Part shown: positions 1 through 6,516 of the stretch, one piece after another
Layout of the letters: each line of letters starts with the position of its first letter
Position numbering within the stretch: the stretch's first letter is position 1
Source of the DNA: Porticoccaceae bacterium
Lineage (GTDB): Bacteria > Pseudomonadota > Gammaproteobacteria > Pseudomonadales > Porticoccaceae
Assembly: GCA_003448675.1 (NCBI GenBank)
Contig: DLXZ01000207.1
Coordinates: 27,289-36,472, forward strand
Reading direction: 5' to 3'
Length of the DNA stretch: 9,184 bases
The notes under the pieces: model-generated
Told to the model about the DNA's origin: nothing
What the model saw: only the letters and a program-made list of their open reading frames with translations
The model's database searches: none
Program-made: the position numbers and the translations under genes

Positions 1-18
1 GCCCAGCAGGCGGAGCCA
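1..18 (+). tRNA. 3' end of a tRNA, probably tRNA-Asn (partial)
   Basis: The first 18 bases fit the end of a tRNA. They read as the last two T-loop bases (GC), the 3' strand of the T stem (CCAGC, starting with the invariant C61), a 7-nt acceptor strand (AGGCGGA), discriminator G73 and an encoded CCA at 16-18. The implied 5' acceptor strand would be TCCGCCT. A TCC start with G73 is typical of proteobacterial tRNA-Asn; tRNA-Gln also has U1-A72 and G73 but usually starts TGG. The anticodon lies outside the window, so the identity is an inference. A terminator follows 16 nt later, as expected for the end of a tRNA transcript. Confidence 0.65.
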
Positions 19-33
19 AATTCTCCTCTTAAT

Positions 34-63
34 AAAAACGCTGCGGTCTAGCAGCGTTTTTTT
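34..63 (+). terminator. Rho-independent terminator, potentially bidirectional
   Basis: An inverted repeat has a GC core CGCTGC (39-44) and GCAGCG (51-56) around the 6-nt loop GGTCTA. It is flanked by five A residues (34-38) on the left and seven T residues (57-63) on the right. On the plus strand it ends the tRNA transcript. On the minus strand the same hairpin is followed by TTTTT, so it could also stop the leftward transcript of the Yip1-family gene, whose stop codon lies about 160 nt away. Confidence 0.88.
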
Positions 64-222
64 GTGCCTAAAAAACAGACTTTGATACTATCTATCAGCG
101 TTCAACTATTAGTTTCTACTGATTCCCCCTTTTTTAGCCCGTCCATCTTATTTACGCAGGATTTGCTCTTCTATGCCGTTCCCCGGATTCAGCCAGGAGG
201 TCGCTAGAAACACGCAACAAAA
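64..222. other. Intergenic region with no recognisable gene
   Basis: These 159 nt lie between the terminator and the stop codon of the Yip1-family gene. I see no convincing reading frame or RNA gene. On the minus strand a weak 5-bp hairpin (TGATA 83-87 with TATCA 93-97) is followed after a gap by six T residues (complement of 70-75). This may add to termination of the leftward transcript, but it is much weaker than the 34-63 hairpin. Confidence 0.6.
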
Positions 223-822
223 TCAATCAACAAAAACCGGCGTGGCGATATATTCCCAAATAATCGTGGTCCCCACCAACACCACAACCACATAAACCAA
301 CGCCACCATGAATACGGCGCTGGCGTAAAGAAAACCCCGATCCCAGGGCACGTTCATCAGCACCGGCACAGCCATGTATACCAGATAAATCACATAAATG
401 GCCGCGGCGGTTCCCGCGAGGATATCCAGCCACCAGATCGGATAAGCTGCCAACATGCCTGCCAGGAAAATGGGCGTACAGGCGTAGCCCATCAGCACGA
501 TTCCCTTAATGGGGAAGGATCTGACCTGATAGGTTTTTGACATCCAGTTAACCATCAGGCCGATAAATACCACTGCCCCCAACAGGGCTAAGTAGGAAAG
601 CACCACCAGGGGGATGGCGCTGGCCTCGGTGATACGAATAACATCTTCACCAACCACCGTCCAGCCAGTCTTGGTGGTGCCGATATAAAACCCCAATGCA
701 GGCAACAGGGCCATAACAATGGGATAGGGCAGCAGGCGTTTGATTTGCTCATCGCTTAACCCCGCCATTTTTTCCCAGGTTTGACGGGGATGAACCATCA
801 AGCCAAATGTATATCCGAACAT
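223..822 (-). CDS. Yip1-family integral membrane protein
   Basis: This is a 199-residue, very hydrophobic protein. Five membrane helices are apparent at about residues 31-49, 68-93, 107-127, 131-153 and 164-188. A short polar N-terminus carries HPRQTWEKM (11-19), the 'HP..tW..i' pattern seen near the start of bacterial Yip1/DUF1282 proteins. The stretch GYACTPIFLAGMLAAYP (112-128) is the other family-like part. No catalytic motif is seen and the biochemical function of bacterial Yip1 proteins is not established. The ATG at 822-820 is supported by an AAGG Shine-Dalgarno (830-833) 7 nt upstream; the stop is TGA. The gene is separated from the cco cluster by 146 nt and has its own FNR-type promoter, so it is probably expressed at low oxygen. 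A role linked to microaerobic membrane physiology is inference only. Confidence 0.82.
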   Translation of the reverse strand: MFGYTFGLMVHPRQTWEKMAGLSDEQIKRLLPYPIVMALLPALGFYIGTTKTGWTVVGEDVIRITEASAIPLVVLSYLALLGAVVFIGLMVNWMSKTYQVRSFPIKGIVLMGYACTPIFLAGMLAAYPIWWLDILAGTAAAIYVIYLVYMAVPVLMNVPWDRGFLYASAVFMVALVYVVVVLVGTTIIWEYIATPVFVD

Positions 823-862
823 AAACCCACCTTATTGCCTGTTATTTGATTTCCGGACACTA

Positions 863-905
863 TTTATAGCGCCAACATTCAGTGTTTCTTATTGATCAGT
901 ATCAA
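863..905 (-). promoter_or_regulatory. FNR/Anr-dependent promoter of the Yip1-family gene
   Basis: Bases 892-905 read TTGATCAGTATCAA, a perfect match to the FNR/Anr consensus TTGAT-N4-ATCAA. Reading leftward, a -10-like TATAAA lies on the minus strand at 868-863. Taking it as the -10 gives a start near 856 and puts the FNR dyad centre (898.5) at about -41.5 to -42.5, the classical class II activator position that replaces a -35 element. The 5' leader would be about 34 nt. No plus-strand gene lies to the right of the box, so the leftward Yip1-family gene is the only sensible target. Confidence 0.8.
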
Positions 906-968
906 GGGGTTTCGGGTTGCCGGCGGCCCTCGAGAACGCACTTCCGCTCTCTTCTCGACCTTAATCCC

Positions 969-1643
969 CTAATGATGAGCACGGGGAAGCAACACCGGCA
1001 TTAAGGTCCAAACCCCGAAAGCCAGCATCAACATCGCAAAACCTGACCGGGCATATTTATGCTGAAGGGTGCGGGCAATACGATTAAACGCCAGACCGCC
1101 GAGCACCACTGCCGGCAAGGTTCCCAGGCCAAAAGCCACCATTTGCGCGGCGCCATACCAGGGCGAGGCCGAAGTCGCACTGTATGCCAGGGCAGTGTAG
1201 ACCAGACCACAGGGCAACCACCCCCAGATCATGCCGACCATTACCGCCGAGCCCGGGTTTTGAATGGGCAGATGGCGCTGGGCGAGTGGACGCAGGCGCT
1301 TCCAGAGCACAAGGCCGACATTTTCCAGATGCCTCAAACCCCGCCACCACCCCGTCATATACAGGGCCATGGCGATAAGCAGCACTCCCGCCAGACCGCG
1401 CAACACCGGCGCCAGGCCAAGGTAGCGCACGCCCACCTGACCAAGCATGGCAACCACAAAGCCGATCGTCCCATAGCTCAGAATTCTGCCCAGGTTATAG
1501 CTCACTATTAAGGCGCTTTTGTTTTGGTCGCCGGCCAGCGTCAGCGCCCCGACAATGCCGCCACACATACCAATACAGTGCCCGGCGCCAAGCATGCCGA
1601 TGCCAAACATAATCGATAACTCTACTATCAGCGTTTCAGTCAT
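969..1643 (-). CDS. TauE/SafE-like (COG2836, UreH_2/DsbD_2-type) membrane protein of the cco cluster
   Basis: This 224-residue polytopic membrane protein has about six helices. Its N-terminal helix carries GHCIGMCGG (21-29; H22, C23, C27), and a second half-repeat has GWLPCGLVY (141-149; C145). This two-repeat layout with Cys near Gly/Pro in the membrane is typical of the 'sulfite exporter TauE/SafE' COG2836 group, related to the DsbD/CcdA transmembrane domain. Members of this group commonly follow ccoS in proteobacterial cbb3 clusters. The annotated sulfite-export role is not demonstrated for this group. The Cys/His/Met motif and the location fit handling of copper or of thiol reductant for oxidase assembly, which is an inference. 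The ATG overlaps the end of ccoS by 8 nt, implying translational coupling. It is probably the last gene of the cco transcript; no clear terminator follows. Confidence 0.85.
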   Translation of the reverse strand: MTETLIVELSIMFGIGMLGAGHCIGMCGGIVGALTLAGDQNKSALIVSYNLGRILSYGTIGFVVAMLGQVGVRYLGLAPVLRGLAGVLLIAMALYMTGWWRGLRHLENVGLVLWKRLRPLAQRHLPIQNPGSAVMVGMIWGWLPCGLVYTALAYSATSASPWYGAAQMVAFGLGTLPAVVLGGLAFNRIARTLQHKYARSGFAMLMLAFGVWTLMPVLLPRAHH

Positions 1644-1866
1644 CGTTCACCGACGAGGATTCACGCTCGGGCTTGTCCCGCTTGACTTCCCCAGCGTTAA
1701 CTCCAACTTGCACACCAGGACTGACCTCCGGGTTATCAAACAAAATACGCTCGGCTTCGCCCTTCAGATCATCATATTGACCATTTCTGACCGCCCACCA
1801 GAACACCGACACCGCAATACCGAGCACGACGATTGACAGGGGTATCAGGAAATACAGGCTTTCCAT
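1636..1866 (-). CDS. ccoS: Cbb3-type oxidase maturation protein CcoS
   Basis: A 76-residue protein with one N-terminal membrane helix (about 4-25) followed by the family signature FWWAVRNGQYDDLKGEAERILFD (22-44). That signature is diagnostic of CcoS/FixS (PF03597). CcoS is needed for active cbb3 oxidase; in Rhodobacter its loss leaves an oxidase lacking haem b and copper cofactors. After residue 45 the tail is acidic and polar, poorly conserved and probably disordered; such tails vary between species. The start ATG (1866-1864) is preceded by a weak purine-rich site. It lies 65 nt after ccoI and its end overlaps the TauE/SafE-like gene. Confidence 0.93.
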   Translation of the reverse strand: MESLYFLIPLSIVVLGIAVSVFWWAVRNGQYDDLKGEAERILFDNPEVSPGVQVGVNAGEVKRDKPERESSSVNDD

Positions 1867-1931
1867 CTCTTATTCAGGCTCCGGGGTTCTGGATTTCCCG
1901 GTTACTAATGCTGGAGGCAGACCAGTCAAAA

Positions 1932-4490
1932 TCATGTGCCCAATACCGGTGCCACACGCCCGGTGGGCATCGCCGAGTGTTTCATCTCGCCGGGCTTGCC
2001 TTGCAGACGCATGGAATTAAAAACCACGATCAGGGAACTGAGGGACATGCCGATCGCCGCGGCCCAGGGCGGCACCCAACCGAGGGCGGCAAGGGGTAGC
2101 GCGCCACCGTTGTAACCCAAAGCCCAGAGGATGTTTTGTTTGATAATCGCTTCGGTTTTTTTGGCCAGATCAAGCGCCTCGACCAGACAGTCCAGCCGAC
2201 TGGACAGCAGCACCGTGTCGGAGGCCAGCATAGTCAAATCGGTAGCTTCGGCCAGGGTCATGGACACATCAGCCCCACTGAGCACCGGCACATCGTTGAC
2301 CCCATCCCCAACCATCAGCACCACATTCCCGTCGGCCTGCCTACTGCGTATATGGGCCAGCTTATCTTCCGGCTTGCTATCGCCAATCCAATGTTGAATG
2401 CCAATTTTTTCCGCCAGGCTTGCGACACTGACAGGGTGATCGCCACTCAGCATTTCCACAACCAGGTTCCGCGACGCCAGTGAAGCCACCAGTTGCCGGG
2501 CGCCGGGGCGGATAGCATCCGACAAAACGAACCATGCCAACGGCCCTGTCGGGCTGGCAAGAAGCACAAGTGTTTGCTGAGCAAAGCTGTCTTCCGATGA
2601 TGGTGGATCGGCCTGCCCACTGACGCTGCTGGTTTTCGGCAGCGCACAGGTTTCTGGCGCCAGCCCCAGTTCAGTCGCCACAAAAGCGGGGCTTCCCAGT
2701 ACATAAGACTGGCTTTCCAGCACTCCCACCACACCGGCGCCGACCTGGTAACGCAGGTGTTGCGCCGTCGTCCCGATCGGTGCATCAAACGCCCTGGCGA
2801 TCGGGTGATTACAGCCCTGCTCCAGTGCCGCCGCAATCCCTAGCACCTCATCTTCATTCATAAGTGGCGAGCCACCATCGGAGGGATTTTGGGCCAGCAC
2901 CACTCGCTGAATTTTTGGGTGGCCCTCGGTCAGCGTACCGGTTTTATCCAGTACCACCCGGTTTACCCGCGCCAGCGTCTGCATGACATGGGACCGCCGG
3001 ATCAGAATCCCCCGACGGCGTAAATTTCCCGTCGCCGCGGCCAAAGCCAGAGGCGTCGCCAGGGACAGGGCGCAGGGACAGGTCACCGCCAACACCGACA
3101 GGGTCACCCACAACGCCCGTCCGGCGTCATACTGGCTCCAGACCAGGTAAACCGCCAGGGCCATGGTCAAAACCCCCGCCACGAACCAGCTGGCCAGGCG
3201 ATTGGCAAGTTCCACCTGCCGGGGTTTATCAGCTTCGGCGGACTCCGCCATATCGACAATGGTAGCCAGCCGAGTGGCCTCGCCCACGGCTTCAACACGG
3301 ATCGTCAGCCGGCTAGCGGTATTGACCGTACCCGCGCTGACAGTCTGCCCCGGCGCCTTGGCTACCGGCTTCTGCTCACCGGTCAGTATCGCCTCGACTA
3401 CTCGGCTTTGGCCATCGATAACAACACCATCGGCAGGCAGCACCTCGCCTTCACTGACCACAATCACATCGTCGCGTTTCAGGCTTTTTGCCGCCACACA
3501 TTCAATCCCGCCATTCACCAGCCGCTGGGCGCTAAGCGGGATCAGCCGACTGGTTTCCGCCGCCAGCACTTCGTTGCCGTAGCGCACCCGCAGCTCCAGG
3601 AATCGTCCCAGCAACAGGAAAAAAACCAGCATGGACACTGCGTCAAAATAAACCTCACCACTGGCTGTTATCGTCGCCCAGGCGCTGAACAAATAGGCCA
3701 GGGCGACGGCAAGCGCAATGGGGACATCCATGGTCAAAAAACCGGTTTTCAGGCTGCGGTGGGCACCGCTAAAAAAAGGCCTGGCGGAGAACAATACCAC
3801 TGGCGTCGCCACCACCAGACTCACCCAGCGAAAGAACTGGTGCCAGTGGGCATCCATCCCTTCAAAGGCGCCCAGGTAAAGGGCAAGCGCCAGCATACCT
3901 ACCTGCATCATGCCAAAGCCGGCCACGCCCAGACGCAGCAGATACTGGCGCAGATGTCGTTCGCTGTCGCGCAGCGGGTCGGTTTCCCGGGCCGGCAGCG
4001 CACGGTAGCCAATCCCGGCAAAGGCGCCCAGCAACTCACTCAGCGCCAGGTCATCAAGCCGCCATTCAACCCGGCAGCGGTGCCGGCTGACATTGACCGC
4101 GACCCGCGCCACCCCCGGCAAACGCCCGACGTGCCGCTCGATGAGCCATGCGCAGGCGGCGCAGGTGATATCGGGGATACTGAGATCAATAATCACCGCC
4201 CCGCCGCTGCTGGACTGGAGAATGTCGGCCTGGACCTCAGGCAGGTCATAGGCAAGAAAATCCACCGCCATATCCGGTCGCTGGCCCAGACGCTCCGAAT
4301 CACGGTATTGATAGAATTTATCGAGTCCACCATCGACGATGGTCGTGGCCACCGCTTGGCAACCGGCGCAACACATCGGTCTTTCGTGGCCGTCGATAAC
4401 CGCCGCGTAGGCCGAACCCGTCATCACGGGCAAACCGCAATGAAAGCAAGGTGCCTGCGAACTGTTCCCATCAGCTGATGTTACGGTCAT
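1932..4490 (-). CDS. ccoI: CcoI, P1B-type copper-transporting ATPase for cbb3 assembly
   Basis: This 852-residue heavy-metal P-type ATPase exports Cu(I) across the inner membrane, supplying CuB of cbb3 oxidase. The N-terminus has the Cys-rich region typical of CcoI/FixI (C15-F-H-C18 and C40-C-A-G-C44, followed by KFYQYRD). An HMA domain follows with C110-A-A-C113. Membrane helices include the CPC metal motif (471-473). The actuator has TGEQ (370-373, where TGES is more usual). The phosphorylation site is DKTGT with D515, the nucleotide-binding His-Pro is at 562-563, and the hinge motif is GDGVND (728-733). The last membrane pair has YN (793-794) and MSLSS (815-819). Length is near the family's usual 800 or more. 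Residues 617-640 form a Ser/Pro-rich insertion in the nucleotide-binding domain. The ATG overlaps the ccoH stop as ATGA. Long plus-strand frames here are shadows. Confidence 0.96.
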   Translation of the reverse strand: MTVTSADGNSSQAPCFHCGLPVMTGSAYAAVIDGHERPMCCAGCQAVATTIVDGGLDKFYQYRDSERLGQRPDMAVDFLAYDLPEVQADILQSSSGGAVIIDLSIPDITCAACAWLIERHVGRLPGVARVAVNVSRHRCRVEWRLDDLALSELLGAFAGIGYRALPARETDPLRDSERHLRQYLLRLGVAGFGMMQVGMLALALYLGAFEGMDAHWHQFFRWVSLVVATPVVLFSARPFFSGAHRSLKTGFLTMDVPIALAVALAYLFSAWATITASGEVYFDAVSMLVFFLLLGRFLELRVRYGNEVLAAETSRLIPLSAQRLVNGGIECVAAKSLKRDDVIVVSEGEVLPADGVVIDGQSRVVEAILTGEQKPVAKAPGQTVSAGTVNTASRLTIRVEAVGEATRLATIVDMAESAEADKPRQVELANRLASWFVAGVLTMALAVYLVWSQYDAGRALWVTLSVLAVTCPCALSLATPLALAAATGNLRRRGILIRRSHVMQTLARVNRVVLDKTGTLTEGHPKIQRVVLAQNPSDGGSPLMNEDEVLGIAAALEQGCNHPIARAFDAPIGTTAQHLRYQVGAGVVGVLESQSYVLGSPAFVATELGLAPETCALPKTSSVSGQADPPSSEDSFAQQTLVLLASPTGPLAWFVLSDAIRPGARQLVASLASRNLVVEMLSGDHPVSVASLAEKIGIQHWIGDSKPEDKLAHIRSRQADGNVVLMVGDGVNDVPVLSGADVSMTLAEATDLTMLASDTVLLSSRLDCLVEALDLAKKTEAIIKQNILWALGYNGGALPLAALGWVPPWAAAIGMSLSSLIVVFNSMRLQGKPGEMKHSAMPTGRVAPVLGT

Positions 4491-5071
4491 TGCCCGGCGC
4501 TGCCCTGGTGGGAACCCGACGGACCGTTTATGGGCATGAGCGCAACCCTCGCGCTTTTTGCCAGATCTACTTCACCATTGAGCCGCCAGGCAACCGCCTT
4601 GGCTTCTTCGTCACCGCGCACGACCCCCGGCAACAGACGCAGGTAGTAGCGATGCGGGGCGAGGGTTTCGATGCTCGCCGAATACAGTCCAGGGCCGCTA
4701 GCCGGGAGCAGAAAATCGCGATCCCCGCTGGCATTAGTGGGGTGAGAAAGACGCAGGGTCAGAGAGGATGGCAAGGGTTCCCGCCCACTTAGCTCGATGC
4801 GCAGCCCCTTCTGGTCAGCAAACTCCACCCGTGCCGCCATAGCCAGCTCCGCGGCGCGTAGGTCCTGGGTTAATACCTTGTTTATCGCCAGGCCATCCCG
4901 GTAGTAATTATCGCTAACCAGTGTGTCGCTATTATTCACGGCCAGATAAAGCATGAAAAAACTGGCGACAATAATGCTCGCCGGCAGGGCAATCAAAAAC
5001 CACGGCCAGAACTGGCGATACCAGGGCGGTACTCCATTGGCTTGTTCCGAGGACACGGCGCCATCATTCAT
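4487..5071 (-). CDS. ccoH: CcoH/FixH, cbb3 oxidase assembly protein
   Basis: With the start chosen here the protein has 194 residues. It has a cytoplasmic N-terminus, a single membrane helix (about 22-45, after PWYRQFWPWF) and a periplasmic domain that starts with SDNYYRDGLAINKVL (53-67), the hallmark of FixH/CcoH (PF05751). CcoH binds CcoN/CcoP and stabilises assembly intermediates. The frame stays open upstream to an ATG at 5167, but that would overlap the end of ccoG by 77 nt and add 32 residues without family character. The ATG at 5071-5069 starts 19 nt after the ccoG stop and gives the usual family N-terminus, so it is preferred. Its Shine-Dalgarno is weak, which suggests coupling to ccoG. 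The stop overlaps the ccoI start (ATGA). Confidence 0.93.
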   Translation of the reverse strand: MNDGAVSSEQANGVPPWYRQFWPWFLIALPASIIVASFFMLYLAVNNSDTLVSDNYYRDGLAINKVLTQDLRAAELAMAARVEFADQKGLRIELSGREPLPSSLTLRLSHPTNASGDRDFLLPASGPGLYSASIETLAPHRYYLRLLPGVVRGDEEAKAVAWRLNGEVDLAKSARVALMPINGPSGSHQGSAGQ

Positions 5072-5090
5072 ATCTGCTCTACACCCCGCC

Positions 5091-6503
5091 CTAACGCAGA
5101 AACGGCCCAATAAAACGGCTGGTTTCGGTGTCCCGGATAGTCTCATCATCCCCCGCGGTAATGACAAAATTAACGTCTGTATTACCCGTGCGCAAAAATC
5201 CGGGATCCAGCTCCAGACGCACCACGTGGGTGACCACCTCCCCGGCCAGCACGGATATCTCTTCCTGTCCGATAAAACGGAACTGGTAGTCGCCGTCTGC
5301 GGTAATCAAAAACTCGTGGTTGCGGTTATCCATATTGCTGATGCGCAGGGTGTAGATATTTTCAATCAAGCCCCGTGAAGTCTCCCGGTACAGGAGCGCG
5401 CGATCCCTAACCACATCCAGCTCCACCGGGGTTCGGGTCGCCAGCGCATAAAAAAACAGACTCATCATTACCATCAGGCCAGCGCCATAGCCCAGCAGGC
5501 GGGGCCGAAACAGTCTCGCCTGTTTATCGTGCAGCTTGTTTTCCGTGGTGAAACTGATGAGCTTGGGTGCCGAACCCACTTTATCCATAATCGCGTCACA
5601 GGCATCAATACACAGCCCGCAACTGATGCACTCGTATTGCAGCCCCTCGCGAATGTCTATCCCCACCGGACAAACCTGGACGCACAGGCCACAGTCCACG
5701 CAATCACCCTTGCCCGCCTCCTGTTCCCCTCCACGCCGGCGCGCGCCCCGTGGTTCTCCCCTTGACTCGTCATAAGAGACGACCATGGTATCGCTGTCGA
5801 ACATCACCGACTGGAAGCGGGCGTAGGGACACATGTATTTACATACCTGCTCGCGCAGATGACCCGCGTTCATATAGGTCATCACGGCAATCACGCCAAT
5901 CCAGAACAGCGCCGCCGGGTGCGCGGAAAAGGACAGCATATCGCTACTGAGTTCGCGAATGGGATTAAAATAACCAACGAAGGTGTAGGCGGAGACCAAA
6001 GCAATCAGCACCCATCCGGCGTGCTTGCCGGTTTTTCGCCAGACCTTTTCGAAAGTCCAGGGCGCCATGTCCAGTCTGATCCGTTTGTTTCGGCCCCCTT
6101 CAAAAAAATGTTCAACGCCCATAAACATCATTGTCCAAACGGTTTGCGGGCAAACAAAGCCACACCACACGCGCCCCACCAGAATGGTGATGGCGAACAG
6201 GGCCAAGGCGCAGATAATCAGCATCCAGCCCAAAAGCATAAAATCCTGAGGCCAAAAGGTAATCCAGAAAATATGGAATTTGCGCGCCGGCAAATCGAAC
6301 AACACAGCCTGGCGGCCGTCGATTTGAATCCAGGGGGTCAGGAAATAAGCGAGCAACATGGGGATACTGCTGCGCTTTTTCAGTTTACGAAAAAACCCCT
6401 TGAAACGCCGGGCATAAATTTTCCTGCGGGTTTCGTACAGGTAGAGGACGTGCTCCGATTCATCGGGCGCTTGATCCGGTTTGCTATCAAGCTGTGAAGA
6501 CAA
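5091..6503 (-). CDS. ccoG: CcoG/FixG, membrane [4Fe-4S] protein for copper reduction in cbb3 maturation
   Basis: A 470-residue polytopic protein. The N-terminus has the family motif LYETRRKIYARRFKG (22-36). About five membrane helices carry CGFVCPQTVW (114-123; C114, C118) and CKYMCPYARFQ (221-231; C221, C225). Two classical ferredoxin clusters follow: C268/C271/C274/C278 and C292/C295/C298/C302. One more helix (about 338-355) leads to a periplasmic Ig-like FixG C-terminal domain (about 360-470). In Rhodobacter CcoG reduces Cu(II) to Cu(I) for CcoI-dependent delivery. No in-frame ATG or GTG lies between an upstream in-frame stop (6524-6522) and the family N-terminus. The only usable start is TTG at 6503-6501, with AGGGG 8 nt upstream. 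It begins 11 nt after the ccoP stop. Confidence 0.95.
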   Translation of the reverse strand: MSSQLDSKPDQAPDESEHVLYLYETRRKIYARRFKGFFRKLKKRSSIPMLLAYFLTPWIQIDGRQAVLFDLPARKFHIFWITFWPQDFMLLGWMLIICALALFAITILVGRVWCGFVCPQTVWTMMFMGVEHFFEGGRNKRIRLDMAPWTFEKVWRKTGKHAGWVLIALVSAYTFVGYFNPIRELSSDMLSFSAHPAALFWIGVIAVMTYMNAGHLREQVCKYMCPYARFQSVMFDSDTMVVSYDESRGEPRGARRRGGEQEAGKGDCVDCGLCVQVCPVGIDIREGLQYECISCGLCIDACDAIMDKVGSAPKLISFTTENKLHDKQARLFRPRLLGYGAGLMVMMSLFFYALATRTPVELDVVRDRALLYRETSRGLIENIYTLRISNMDNRNHEFLITADGDYQFRFIGQEEISVLAGEVVTHVVRLELDPGFLRTGNTDVNFVITAGDDETIRDTETSRFIGPFLR

Positions 6504-6511
6504 ACCATCCG

Positions 6512-6516
6512 CCCCT
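6512..6516 (-). promoter_or_regulatory. Shine-Dalgarno supporting the TTG start of ccoG
   Basis: On the minus strand AGGGG ends 8 nt before the TTG codon at 6503-6501, and it overlaps the TAG stop of ccoP (6517-6515). An ATG at 6508-6506 is out of frame with ccoG, so this site is best read as serving the TTG start. Confidence 0.6.

Noticed and set aside
82..97. Possible second FNR site (TTGAT ... ATCA)
   Set aside because: The half-sites are separated by 7 nt rather than 4 and the second is incomplete. It is also downstream of the Yip1 gene.
930..958. Inverted repeat TCGAGAA/TTCTCGA downstream of the TauE/SafE-like gene as a terminator
   Set aside because: The stem is 7 bp with a 15-nt loop and no T-tract follows on the minus strand, so it does not meet the criteria of a rho-independent terminator. 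Weak rho-dependent or processing roles cannot be excluded.
3408..4478. 356-codon open frame on the plus strand
   Set aside because: It lies fully antisense to ccoI, which has all P-type ATPase motifs. The translation is rich in His, Gln, Arg and Pro with no family character, as expected for a shadow frame in GC-rich DNA.
5072..5167. Upstream extension of ccoH to an ATG at 5167
   Set aside because: It would overlap the end of ccoG by 77 nt and add 32 residues that do not resemble CcoH. The ATG at 5071 gives the normal N-terminus.
6471..6490. TTGAT and ATCAA half-sites near the start of ccoG
   Set aside because: The spacer is 10 nt instead of 4 and the sequence lies inside the ccoG coding region, so it is almost certainly chance.
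5859..6497. 212-codon open frame on the plus strand
   Set aside because: It is antisense to ccoG, whose Cys motifs and ferredoxin clusters are intact. There is no recognisable protein and no promoter or ribosome site for it.
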